From Parietaria judaica (lineage: Eukaryota > Streptophyta > Magnoliopsida > Rosales > Urticaceae), in the NCBI GenBank assembly GCA_954871525.1, contig OX940861.1, forward strand, positions 10,338,842-10,402,841: 64,000 nt of DNA, in the 5' to 3' direction. Position 1 is the first letter of the stretch. The number at the start of each line of letters is the position of its first letter. A program made the position numbers and the translations under genes. Below the pieces are notes generated by a model. The model was not told the DNA's origin and did no database searches. It saw only the letters and a list, made by a program, of their open reading frames with translations. Shown here in pieces: positions 9,834 through 20,811 of the stretch.

Positions 9834-11802
9834 AGAGCAATGATCAGGTATAGAGAGTTCAAAAGGAAGAAAGACTGTGTTGTGTGATCTGGGTAATGCT
9901 GGGTTTGTTTACCTTTTGATCAGAGCATCATCATTACATATATTGTAGTGGATGTTTGAGTTTTGTTAGCAAATTAATTAATGTATATTCCATATATGAT
10001 CAACCGAGAGACATTGTCTTGGTGTTCTTTGCGTCTCTTCTCGACTTCTTATGAGTGAGCTCTTATATAGTTTGACATCATAATTCATATGTGTGAAAGT
10101 TGATGTACATTGTCTTCATTTTTTTTTTTTTAAGGATTAATACTAATATTTTTATTTTTTTACCTCATTCTTATCTAAGATTTATTTTTAAATTCAGTTT
10201 TTTTTTAAATTTTTTTATAAGTAAATGAAAGTTTTAAATATTTCTTTTTATTAATAAAGTAAAACTAGTTGGGTATATTTGTTACGGAAAAAAAAATTGA
10301 ATCTGTCTTTTATTAGTTAAGTACAATTTGAGTGCATTTGTTGTCAAAATAATGGGATATTAATTTGAAAACGATAAGAGGCCGGAACTTTGGAATCCGG
10401 GCCTTGCCGTTGGTGCCTGCAGCTTGATGTTGGGCCCTCATGTTCTTCAAGGTTGTTGTTTATATAACACGTGCTTAAATTGTCCCTAATACTAATGTAA
10501 GCGTGTTTTGTGTTTATAATTGTGTTAAGCTTTTGGGTAGTTAAATTAAACTAGAGTAGAAGAAAGGTGAGAGGTTTGACCGTTGAAAGCAACTCAAATC
10601 AAATAGTGAAAACAGGTGGGACCATAGTGCATGAGAGAGCCCGTGATATTCCCAAATGATTTGTTAGAGAAATCTAAAACAACGACTAGTCTCTGCCATT
10701 CTTCTGCTTACTCTATCAAACTTCTTCCATTCTTCTTTGTGTACCTACACTACACCATCTCATTGGATTGGATATTCTTTTCCTACTAGTCTATACTCTA
10801 TACTGCATTTTAGGCTCATAGATAAAGTATAAAATATCAGATATACTACAAAAATAATTTAAAATTTAGAATTTAAATATGGTTAAAATTCTAGTCTCTT
10901 TATTTTTTTTTAGCTCTGGAGCTTAATTCATTGGAGTTAATATTTAGATTTGACGCATAGTAGTCAAGTTGATCGATCTGTAATGCGTAGAGCCCAAAGC
11001 AAGAGTGAGAATAAGACGATCTGTCTTGCAGTGAGCACAAAGTGAGAGAAGAAGAGGATTATAACATCGGAATTCTGTAAAAATGATAATAAAAAAGATT
11101 TACAAGTGACTAGTGAATGTATTATTTTTGTGTTTTAACATTTATTTTCACGCATCTGACTTTGTTTACTCTCTATCCATCACATTATATTAAGAATATA
11201 AATCCAATTGGTCATATAATTATATGAGCAAGTGAAAAGGTCTAAGCCTCGAGAATAAGAAAAGATTTGATCCACATAGTTAGACCACAAAATTTGTTGT
11301 AACTACATCTACTAATAAATTCCACATTGTAACACTTATCCCCAACGGTAATATCTGTATTTAAGTTTAGTACACTCTTTATTCATTATAGATCTAAAGT
11401 ATCCAAAATACATTTGATGAAAAAATATATAATTTAATGACACAATATTATGGGTCTGATCGATCTACTACGTTCCGGAGGCCGATTGTATTGAGTTCGT
11501 CCAATAATCTAATAAGTTGTATGGGTAGGTCAGAATAAGATTAATAACATTTGGTTTAAGAGATTCATCTAACTAACCATTGTTGCTTTGTTTCAGTCGA
11601 TTACTTTCAATAATATTTTGGGACCTCACAATGCCAACACAAGGTCAAGAGGATAGCTCTAATGATTGAGCTCGATACTTAAAATGAAATTGATAATAAA
11701 AAATCGTGTGGTGTACAAGAGAAGATGTCCCAGCATAGAAGAAGAAAAAGTGATGTATGATTTTTTAAAATGGAAGATGCAAATTGCAATGAATAATTAT
11801 GC
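9834..11802. other. intergenic DNA 3' of the CLE gene
   Basis: AT-rich and without an open frame of gene quality. The first few hundred bases should hold the CLE 3' untranslated region. A short GC-richer patch at 10380-10450 has no recognised content. No repeat boundary was identified. Confidence 0.4.
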
Positions 11803-12299
11803 TAAGGCCATCTCTAACGGGACTGCATAACACCAACATGCAGTTCATTTTATACCCAATGTGATTGCACATTTCACACCAAAATAGTGCAAAATGCAGT
11901 TTGTGAATAGTACCACACCATATTTGGTGTGACATTATACAAACAAACATTTGTACTTTATTATTATTTGAGAAATTATAGCTAATAGCCACATTATTAC
12001 GTTTAGATTGCACTTTATCAAACGTATGGTTCTAATTTCAAAAATAGCAAATCAGGATGATGTGGCATTGAAAATCAATTTCTCCATACCAAAATTGCCC
12101 CTCAGCCTATTAAAATTCTTTTTTATTTTTAATTTAAATATTTTTTTAAATTTATTATTAATTATGCATGATTATAGGGATAAATTTGTATCAGATTTTG
12201 AAATTATACAAAAAAAAAGTCACAGCTCTCTTATTCGATACCCATCTCTCTCCTTCGATTGCTCTGCCCATCTCTCTCTCCTTCGATCGCTCTGATCTC

Positions 12300-12480
12300 C
12301 TCGACCATCTCTGAAGCCCCTTGGAGGAGTGAAGAAAGGCATCGCAAAGATTCCATCTTCTGGACAGCGAATCGAAGAAGCGCCGATGACGCCGGCGATT
12401 TCATCGACAGCGGAGAGTCCGACGCGGAATTCGTTGGGGATTTGGATTAGGAACCCACGCCGAGCTCTCTCATGAATGCG
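12300..12480 (+). other. coding-like GC-rich segment in Pack-MULE, origin unknown
   Basis: A frame ending ADDAGDFIDSGESDAEFV before a stop at 12448-12450 has acidic, coding-like composition against an AT-rich background. I do not recognise the family. It lies upstream of the SINAT exon within the same element and may be a second captured fragment or part of the SINAT upstream region. Confidence 0.35.
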
Positions 12481-12710
12481 TACAACAAGTCCGACGGCGA
12501 TCTCTGCGGCGCTGTTTCTCTCCACCTTCTTGCCTTAATCAACGGTCATCATCTCTATCTCTCTTTCTCTCTAAGAGGAACATGGAACCAGCGAGCCAAA
12601 AAGAAAAGAAAAAAATCGGTCGGAAAAATCTCAGTTTCTAGGGATTTGGAGACGATCAACAACGTGTATATAATTTCTGGGGGAATTTTTGGGCCTCGGA
12701 TTCGGCGGCG

Positions 12711-12980
12711 ATGGATTTGGAGAGCATCGAGTGCGTTTCTTCGTTGGACGGGCTCGAGGAAGACGAGATCCACAGTAGCACCCTGCACCCTCACCCGCAC
12801 CATCTTCACCATCCTCATCCTCACCACCATCACTCGAAATTCTCGTTGTCTAAGCTTCGATCCAATGCCGTTGCCAATTCTGCAGTGGCGGGTGCGAATG
12901 ACACCGCGCCGGCCACGAGCGTCCATGAATTGCTCGAACGCCCTGTCTGTACCAACTCCATGTACCCCCCGATTCATCAG
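12711..12980 (+). pseudogene. SINAT-type E3 ubiquitin ligase, captured exon 1
   Basis: From the ATG the frame reads MDLESIECVSSLDGLEEDEI, a His-rich stretch, then APATSVHELLERPVCTNSMY and PPIHQ. This is the N-terminus of plant SINA/SINAT RING E3 ligases up to the first zinc ligands of the RING. The normal first cysteine (ECPVC) is Arg here (tgc to cgc). After CAG at 12980 the genomic donor GT and intron sequence follow, so genomic DNA, not cDNA, was captured. The rest of the RING and the TRAF-like SINA domain are absent. It lies inside the Pack-MULE. The 5' leader upstream (about 12540-12710) probably came with it. Confidence 0.85.
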
Positions 12981-13249
12981 GTTGGGGTTTAAATATTGGT
13001 TAGTTATTTTTGTATCTGTATGTTCGCGTGTTCAATTCAGAGTTAGATTTTATAGGGAATTTGATGAAAATTGATTTTTTTGGGGAAAATTGGGGTAAAT
13101 ATTCATGATCAATGGATTCAATTGAGTGGGATTAGGGCAAGCGATCTAACAAATTTGGGGACTTGAATTAAAGGATTGTTTGATCTAAGAAATGAAGATT
13201 TGAAGGAAATGGTTCTCTTGAGAATATTCATTGACTCATTGTTCAACCG

Positions 13250-13462
13250 GGCGCAGTTCGGGTTCCTCGGAGACGTGGGGCGTGGCGTTGTCGTTGTTGT
13301 CGGAGGAGTGAAAGGCGGCGGAGGACGAGGACGATCGGAAGATGACGATCTCCGGGAGCGAGAAAGGAGGATCCTCGTGGGGGTGGCTATGGCGGTGGTG
13401 GTCGATGAACTGGGTGGGTGGTGGTGGAGAAAGATATAGTCTTCGGTCTTGCTGGGATTCAT
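13250..13462 (-). other. coding-like GC-rich segment in Pack-MULE, origin unknown
   Basis: GC-rich sequence in the right half of the element. On the minus strand two overlapping frames are open; one reads PTQFIDHHRHSHPHEDPPFS followed by PEIVIFRSSSSAAF. No domain is recognised. It may be a further captured exon, read in either direction. Confidence 0.35.
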
Positions 13463-15053
13463 GGAGGTCGATGGCGATTTTTTTTAATGGTTTTGTTGTG
13501 TAATTTCTGTTTATTCGTGTTTATACGAATTGTAAATGTATGTTAATTCGAATTGTAAATGCATGTTTATTGGTTTATTCGTGTAAATGTATGTTAATTC
13601 GAATTGTAAATGTAAGTTTATTGGTTTATTCGTGTAAATGTATGTTAAATCGAATTGTTAATTTGGTTAATGTTTTTTAATTTAAATTGTTTTAAATTAT
13701 TAATATGGTTAATTCGAATTAATGTTTGTTAAGAAATTTGAATTTTTATTTTAAAAATTGAAAAATGTTTTTTATATTTAAATTTGAAAGTTGATTTTTT
13801 TTTAAATTGGAATTCAAATATTTGTTTCCTAATTTATTATTTTATTAATTTTTTTTAAAATTAAAATAAATTCTTAATAATTATTAATTATTAAAATAAA
13901 TTTTTTAATTTGAATTTTAATATTAATTATTATTAATAATAAGGGTAGATAAGTCATTTTATATCAGTTAATGTGGTTTATTGGCTATGACACAATATTA
14001 ACCAAACGGTGACTATTTTGACAATTTTAAACGTTTAACAAGACTAGTTAGCTTAAGCTCCCTTATTATTTTATTATTATTTTTATATATATATTTTTAT
14101 TATGTAATTTTAATAGGAAAAATTAATTAATTAGTAACATATTTTGGTTAAAATCAGAAAGTATACACATTTTAATATGCGAGATTGCTAACACCGGTTT
14201 TGGGGTTGCTAAAACACCAATTTCGAAGTCCGAAGTCGGTGTTTTAACCCCGAAATCGGTGTTACTAACACCGACTTCGATAGTAGCAACCTCTAAAGTC
14301 AAAATTTGACTTTGGGGTTGCTAACACCGAATTCTATTGTTATAACACCGATTTTGGGCTTCTAACACCGACTTCGAAGTTAGCAACGCAGAATTCGGAT
14401 ATTAAGCATGTTGTAGATCTGCACAACATTCGTATTTTTGCTATAACTTTCTAAGTTTTGATCTAAAATTTATAAATAAAATAGCGTTAGAAAGCTAAAA
14501 GATAAATATACAACTTTGTAGTTTTAAATTTTATCATAAAATGTCTTTAAGTATATGAAAACCAGTTCGCAAAAAATATTTTTTGTTACACAAATATCCA
14601 AGTTTCCGTTTCGGGGTAAATTTCGTATTTTTTTCTTTCTTATTTTACAAAACTTATAACTAATAAGTTGTAGATCTATCTTTTATATTTTCAACCGTAG
14701 TTCATTTATAAATTTTGGATAAGAATTGAGTGAGTTATGCAAACATTTGTAAACATTAGAAATTTAATAAACATAAATTATAAAATTACAATCAAACAAC
14801 ACGCTACATAGAAAATTTAATAAACATAGATTACAAAACTATAATCAAACACACACAACGTTGGTAATATAATTATTTGAATTTCAAATAGTTTTTCAAT
14901 AATTTTTCAATTTTCATTAAATTTTTTAATTTTCATTCAATTTCAAATAGCGGCTTCCCTCAATAGTTTATCAATTTTTATTCAATTTTTCTCCAAACAG
15001 AAATGATTTTTTAGTTACTTATTAGCTACTTGATTGAATAATAAAGATTTAAG

Positions 15054-15150
15054 GAAAACCCACGAAATACTCATTTATACTCAAATCTTTTTAAAAATGC
15101 CCATGGTTTGATTAAACCCTAAAAAGAATCTTTAAGTTAATAATATAATG
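15054..15150. mobile_element. terminal fragment of the FRK-capturing MULE-like family
   Basis: The stretch ggaaaacccacgaaatactc, then aaaaatgcccatggtttgat, resembles the inverted ends of the elements at about 17095-18560 and 36709-38294 (reverse end aaacccatgaaat). Only one end is visible here, so it is a fragment. Confidence 0.45.
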
Positions 15151-15228
15151 ATAGAGAATATTTTTTTTTTGTGTGAAATTTAGTGTTGTGATGAATTTAG
15201 TTTGAAAAGAAAAATGGTGCTAAAATTA

Positions 15229-15697
15229 GGGTTAATGACGGCAAAAATACCCAAAGTTTGGTCAAAGAACCCCTCGTGTACTTAAAGTTTAAAAGTGGTG
15301 GCAAAAATACCCAAAGTCGCATTTGGGGAGTTGACCAGTCCATTCTCGTAACGCCGTTAACTTACCCGTTAACTATGGCCACGCGGACAAACGTGAATTG
15401 CTGACATAACAATTTTTGCCACATAAATGAGCCAAAATCAGCCTCGTTTACGGCCAAACAACGAATTAAACCCCTAATAAACACTATTTAATACAACTAA
15501 TTGAACCCCTAATGATTACACTTAACAAAACAAATTTGTTCACGTGGCCAGAGTTAACCGGTAAGTTAACGGCGTTACAAGAATGGAGTGGTCAACTCCC
15601 TAAATGCGACTTTGGGTATTTTTGCCACCACTTTTAAACTTTGGGTACACGAGGAGTTCTTTGACCAAACTTTGGGTATTTTTGCTGTCATTAACCC
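15229..15697. mobile_element. MULE-type MITE, 469 bp, with exact 9-bp target duplication
   Basis: Long inverted ends begin gggttaatgacggcaaaaat on the left and, in reverse, gggttaatgacagcaaaaat on the right, with pairing extending to about 180 bp (for example gtcgcatttggggagttgac on the left arm). The 9-bp repeat ctaaaatta flanks it at 15220-15228 and 15698-15706. The same terminal wording recurs at 20812, 25362 and 58900. The element ends about 210 bp before the start of P450 pseudogene 1. Confidence 0.9.
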
Positions 15698-17094
15698 CTA
15701 AAATTACACCAAAATGATGTAATTTTCACACCAAAATGTCGTCATGGTTGGAGTTACTCCAAGATATTCATACATTTCACGTGATCAATTACAATCCATA
15801 CAGTTCACTTCACCCAAAGAAATCCATCAAAACCCAATCCACGCTAATTCGAGAGTGTATGATCACAACTCCAAAACACACACAAGGTAATTAATTCCAC
15901 GTCCAAAATGGAAAGTCAACACATCTACTTTTTCACTACCTTATTAGCTCCAGTGATCGTGTTCTTGTCCCTCATCAAATTCAAGACCAATCGCTCTCAA
16001 AAACCTGCCACCGAGCCCACCGTGCTCCCGGTAATCGGCCACCTCCACCTCCTCAAAGAGCCGACCCACTGCACTCTCTGTTCGCTCTCCGACAAGTACG
16101 GTGACGTGATCCTCCTCCGTTGCGGGGCCCGCAGAGTTCTCCTGGTCTCCTCTGCGGCCGCAGCGAAGAGTGCTTTGGTAAAAATGACCTCGTTTTCGCC
16201 AACCGGCCCGTCATGCTCTCCAGCAAGACCTTCCACTACAACAGGACTACTGTCGCCGCCGCTAGCAGCTATGGAGACCATTGGTGCAACCTGCGCCGCA
16301 TCATGACACTCGAGCTCTTCTCCTCGTCCCGTCTCGCCGCCTTCTCGGACTTGAGGGAAGCCGAGGTTCGGCTCCTGATCGAGCACATCCGACGGGGCTG
16401 CGAAGATGGTACGAAATATTACGGTTAGATGAAAATTGAGCAAGTTTGTAGCAAAATGTTTCAATGCTCTAAAACCACTCAAAACTTCCAAAATTAATTG
16501 TGAACGTGACCAGTGCATTACATACATAAAGTAGGATTAATAAATTAAAAAAATACAAACCCAAATTAAAGTAAACTTATGAAAATTATAGGGAGGTCTA
16601 AGGCATGTTTTGACTTGACTATATTTCTCTCAATGAGCGTTGACATTAAATTCGATTTATATTGTAAATATGTAGGGAGAAAAACAAGAGCAAGATCGAT
16701 CTGAAGTCAAAGTTCAACGAGATTGCGTTTGACGTGGTGACGATGATTCTCGTCGGGAAGAGATTCTACGGTCAGCATGTGGAGGACGCCACGGAGGCGA
16801 AGAAGATTGCGAGGTTATTCGGAAGTGCGTCAAGCTTTGCGGTGCCAGGAATCTCGAGGATTTCTTGCCGTTTGTTAAGTGGCTCGACGTTACGGGGACG
16901 GAGCGGAAGATGGTCCGGATGATGAAGGAGTTGAATAAGTTCTTGCAGGATCTAGTCAACGAGCGGCGAGGGATGTCGTCGGAGAAGAAGTATGTCGTTG
17001 ACGGCCTATTGGCGATGCAAGAAGCCGAGCTAGAGACTTATACCGACGTGATAATCAAAGGCCTGGTTTTGGTAAATATTTTGGTAAAAATAAA

Positions 17095-18560
17095 GGAAAT
17101 ACCTATTTGGGACTCAAGGTTTAAAAAAAAATGCCCATTTCTATTTTTGGTAATCAAAACCACCAACTAATTGAAATATGAACTAATATACTCTTCGAAT
17201 TAATTAATTAATATTTGAAATTTAAATTACGTTTAAAATTAATTAATAATTCGAATTAATTAAAAAAATAAAAATAAAAAAAATTCCTTAAATGCAGCTA
17301 AATAGAATAACTGATTAATCTTAATCATTCCTTAGTTATTTTCGAATATTTTCTCCCTATTCATCAGTATTCTAACGATTTAAATTTTAAAATTAAAATT
17401 TCAAAATTCCTAAAATCGTAGGAAATAATGTGCACAAATTAATATAAAATCTACAAACAGAAATTGTATTTAAATATACTAATTCCAAGTTGTAAATTTA
17501 ATTACGAATCTTGTATATGTATATACGAATACTTTATACGGGAACTGTTTGTGCAAATCATAAATATCAACCATAACTGTGTATATATATACCAATAACA
17601 AACTGTCAATATTTACAAAATATATTTAAATTGTAAATATATATACGAAATTTAAAGTGTAAATATAATTACAAGACTGTAAATATATATACCAATACCA
17701 AAACTTTAAATATATATCAATATTAATACCAAATATATATACCAATACCAAACGTATATTTAAACTGTAAATATATATACAAAATTTTATTAACCTGTAA
17801 AAATTGTATATATATTTTCAAAATTGTAGTACTAGTAAAAAAATATAAAAATATCTACGAAATTTTATGAACCTGCTGAACATGCTGAAATGTAAATATA
17901 TTTACAACGCAAACAACAACCACGACCACCGAAGTTCGTCGTAAATCTGAATCAGGGTCTCTCCCTTGCACGCCACCACGACCGCCGAAATTCGTCGACC
18001 AAGTCCGCGTGCACCTCCTCCACGGCGCCGTCCCTCTTCAAACCACGACGTCAAGAACGCCATGAGCGACTCTCTCCGGCGACGTTCAACAGCCCGCGAC
18101 TTCTCTAAAGCGGATCAAACCTCCCTTTCTCGTAACTCAGGCGACCTTCCAGCGACACCAAGCCACGACATGCACTCAAGATCGGTGCGTTCATCTCTCC
18201 GGCAAGAATTTTCAACAATCTCTCCTCTTGCCGAAACCCAGAGAGAGAGAGAGAGTCGAAGGAATAGGTCCGAGGACGAGAAGGAAGAGAGAGAAATTTT
18301 TGGAAATCTAGGTCAAAGTAACAAATTAAATGAAAATCTGATAAATAGGAAAAGAATTCAACCATAATTTTAGGAAAATATAAATTTGAAATTAAAATAT
18401 ATAATAATTAATTAATAAACAAAAATACAAAAATATAATTAAAGTCAGGGTTAATATGGTCCAATTTTTTTTTTAAAATGGGTATAAATGAATTGTTTGG
18501 AAGTATGAGCAATTCTTATAAGCCTTAGGTGTTAAATGAGTATTTCATGGGTTTTTTTTA
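17095..18560. mobile_element. MULE-like element in intron 2 of P450 pseudogene 1
   Basis: The left end (ggaaatacctatttgggac, caaggtttaaaaaaaa) and right end (reverse aacccatgaaatactc) match the 36709-38294 element. So do subterminal blocks such as ctaaatagaataactgatta and tttaggaaaat. Between about 17460 and 17900 lie degenerate repeats of taaatatatataccaatac. A GC-rich block at 17920-18250 has coding-like composition, but I do not recognise a gene in it. No clear target duplication is visible. Confidence 0.7.
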
Positions 18561-19030
18561 GTAGTAAGAATCAACTTTTTACTCATGAATTATATTCCCA
18601 ATTACATGGATTAATAAATTGATGTAGTACTTATCTAGTGACTCCCATTAAAGATTATATGTATCATAATAAAATCACAATGATCAAATATGATAGTCAA
18701 ATGAAATTATAGGGTACTTATTGTCCTTGATCTTCAGATTCTACTCGCCGCCGAGACTGACACCGCCTCAGCGACAATGGTAAAGGCAATATCGCTTCTC
18801 TTAAACCACTCTGATGCGATGGCTTAAGTCAAAGCCGAGATAGACACTGCCACCGAGCACGACCACCCACTGCGCGAGCATGACTTGCCGAAGCTGAGCT
18901 TCCTTCACAGCGTCGTCAATGAAGCGCACCGCCTTTATCTCCCAGTCCCACTTCTAGTGCCCCATGATTCGTCTGGCCCCTGCACCGTTGACGGCTACAA
19001 CGTGCCTCCCGACACAATGCTGCTAGTCAA

Positions 19031-19611
19031 TGTTATTATGTGAAGCCTAATTAATTAAGAAAGTGATTATTACTCTAGGGGTAATTGTGGTATTTCCTCT
19101 TATAGTGCTTTTAGGCTTTCTTGGTGAGTAAGTTGTCTTGTTGGACAAGCTTGGTTGTAGGCTTTGTCTTTTGAGCTACCTTTGAGAGTGTGTGCGTGAA
19201 GTAAGAGTGAGAACAATGATTTTGTTCTTGAGAGAGACACTTGAAAATACAAGAGAGAGAAGGTGAGCTCGAAAGTTTATTCGAACAACTCCGGTGGAGA
19301 TTGTAGTGGATCGTATTTGCAAGCGGCAAGTGGACGTACCTCCCGCATTAGGGGCGAACCACAGGGCCGGCCCTGAGGGTATACATGGTAGGCCCCCGCC
19401 TACAATAGATTAGTAAATTGGGGCCCCCAAATTTGTAAATTGAGGGTCACCTTATAAAAAACTGGGGGCCCCAAAATCAGTCTTCGCCTAGGGCCCCGAC
19501 AAACTCAGGGCCGGCCCTGGCGAACCACTATAATCTCCAGTGTCATCTTTATTTCGTTTCTCGCTATTTTTCATCTTCGGTTCAAGTGGATTCGGCGCTT
19601 ATTCCCTAACA
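19031..19611 (+). mobile_element. solo LTR (581 bp) in exon 3 of P450 pseudogene 1
   Basis: The insert starts TGTTATTATG and ends CCCTAACA, with an exact 5-bp duplication gtcaa at 19026-19030 and 19612-19616. Removing it restores the P450 wording LLVN...W, so it is a clean LTR-retrotransposon footprint left after recombination between LTRs. Family is not identified. It carries its own nested hAT MITE. Confidence 0.9.
19362..19519. mobile_element. hAT-type MITE (158 bp) nested in the solo LTR
   Basis: The ends are cagggccggccctgag and its exact reverse ctcagggccggccctg, each itself palindromic. An exact 8-bp duplication gcgaacca flanks it at 19354-19361 and 19520-19527. An 8-bp target site and CAGGG ends fit the hAT superfamily. 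It is the third level of nesting here: P450 exon, solo LTR, MITE. Confidence 0.92.
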
Positions 19612-19920
19612 GTCAACACATGGACGATCCACCACGACCAACGTGTTTGGGAAAACCCCACCAGCTTTGCGCCGGAGAGGTTCAGGCAGTGGAGTGAGGA
19701 GGGGTTTCGGTTGATCCCGTTTGGTGCTGGAAGGCAGGGCTGCCCCGAGATCGGGCTTGAGAATCGGGTTGTGGGATTGACACTGGGCTCGTTGATTCAG
19801 TCGTTTGATTGAGAAGGGATCAGCGAGGAGGAAGTCAACATGAGCGAAGGGATAGGTCTCTCCATGCCCAAGGCTGTGCCCTTAGAGGCCCTTTGCTCTC
19901 CGCGTCATTTGGTAGCATAG

Positions 19921-20315
19921 AATTGGCTTAGATCGTTTTTCAGTGTAGATAATAGTTATTATAAATGGGTTACATTACACATTTTGCTTGTTTGAAAAAG
20001 TCTATTATGCTTGATATTAGATACTTGATTGTTGCGAATTATTAGCCTTTGTCCGAATGATACTAATCAAACATTATCATCATGACAACTGATCACACTC
20101 AAATTATGGTTTCTATAAGAAGTTGTGTGTAACACAAGTAAATCGAATATCCTATAATGATATCATTTAAAGTCCATACATTCCCCGTAAATTGATAAGA
20201 GAGAGGTCATGAATTTGCGACTTCTCTAGTTTTTGTTCTTGTTATTGGATCCGTGTAATGACGAAGGAGAGATAGTGCCATTCAAGTGTGTGTGTGTGAA
20301 ACCATCCCATATGGC
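19921..20315. other. intergenic DNA after P450 pseudogene 1
   Basis: AT-rich sequence with no gene; it corresponds to the 3' flank of the pseudogene. Nothing else is seen before the hAT MITE at 20316. Confidence 0.5.
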
Positions 20316-20655
20316 TAGAGCTGCACACCAATCGATCGCGATCGATCGCGAAAAAATCGTGAAAAATGGAGTCGCGACGCGTCGTGGCTGCCGGAATCGC
20401 GACCAATCGTGGCTTCGTCGCGATGGCAGGCCGAGAGAGAGAGAGAGTCTGTGAGAGGGAGAGGGAGAGAGAGAGAGTCTGTGAGAGGGAGAGGGAGAGA
20501 GAGAGAGAGGGGGCTGCAGAGGGCGGAGTCGCGACTTTCATCCCCGTTCACGACTGTTCGCGATTTTCAGCCCACTATCGCGAGCCGTCGCGACTCGCCG
20601 GAAGCCGCCGTGATTCGTCGAGTCGCCAGTGGCGACCATCGCCGTGCAGCTCGTA
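20316..20655. mobile_element. CG-rich hAT-type MITE (340 bp)
   Basis: The ends are tagagctgcac and, in reverse, tacgagctgcac, with an exact 8-bp duplication catatggc at 20308-20315 and 20656-20663. The interior is unusually CpG-rich for this region, with many tcgcgac/gtcgcga words, gatcgatcgcgatcgatcgc, and a duplicated GA-rich block (gagagagtctgtgagaggga). Open frames across it, the longest 174 codons, are low-complexity and not taken as genes. Confidence 0.85.
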
Positions 20656-20811
20656 CATATGGCACAATAAGTAGACAGATCCATCAAAGGATGGACATTG
20701 TTGGTCCACTAGTCTATTCAGTCAAGTCAATTACTCAATCATGCAGCCCACGTCATCAATTACAATCCAAACAAAAAATCCATCACGTTTCTCCCTCACT
20801 CATTATTATAA

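Larger units (their letters stand above)
11970..14069. mobile_element. Pack-MULE carrying gene fragments
   Basis: This ~2.1-kb insert splits the Harbinger relic and is flanked by tttattattattt at 11957-11969 and 14070-14082, a low-complexity but exact 13-bp match. Its ends are degenerate long inverted repeats. The left arm has gctaatagcc and acgtttagattg; the right arm in reverse has gctaactagtc and acgtttaaaattg, followed by paired ggtt...tagc blocks over about 100 bp. The interior is GC-rich and contains exon 1 of a SINAT-type gene plus other coding-like segments. No transposase was found. Long degenerate TIRs with captured genomic exons define a Pack-MULE. Confidence 0.75.
11806..15050. 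mobile_element. second PIF/Harbinger relic, interrupted by a Pack-MULE
   Basis: The left end (11806-11969) repeats the left end of the 4745 element, from ggccatctct through ggtgtgacattatacaaa. The matching continuation resumes only at about 14083 (tatgtaattttaatagg, gaaagtatacacattttaat). It then includes one copy of the ~520-bp unit (about 14200-14745) and ends near 15050 with ttgattgaataataa, as in the first copy near 7090. The gap of about 2.1 kb is occupied by an inserted element. No transposase sequence remains here. Confidence 0.75.
15908..19920 (+). pseudogene. CYP81: CYP81-like cytochrome P450 pseudogene 1
   Basis: The exon layout matches the intact genes: exon 1 15908-16408, exon 2 from about 16678 to 17071, exon 3 18738-19920. 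It is clearly dead. A 1-bp deletion near 16164 breaks exon 1. The intron 1 acceptor is GG instead of AG at 16676-16677. A second 1-bp deletion lies near 16808 in exon 2. Exon 3 has stop codons (taa at about 18824, tga in QSFD-stop). The I-helix AGTDT is AETDT, and the heme loop FGAGRRGCPG is FGAGRQGCPE. A 581-bp solo LTR interrupts exon 3, and a MULE-like element of about 1.5 kb sits in intron 2. Ancestrally it would have been an ER-anchored monooxygenase like its neighbours. Confidence 0.95.

Noticed and set aside
12555..12977. 140-codon minus-strand frame
   Set aside because: It is the antisense shadow of the captured SINAT exon, whose plus-strand translation is clearly the real one.
15997..16527. 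176-codon minus-strand frame over P450 pseudogene 1
   Set aside because: Antisense of GC-rich P450 exon 1; the same shadow appears over genes A and B.
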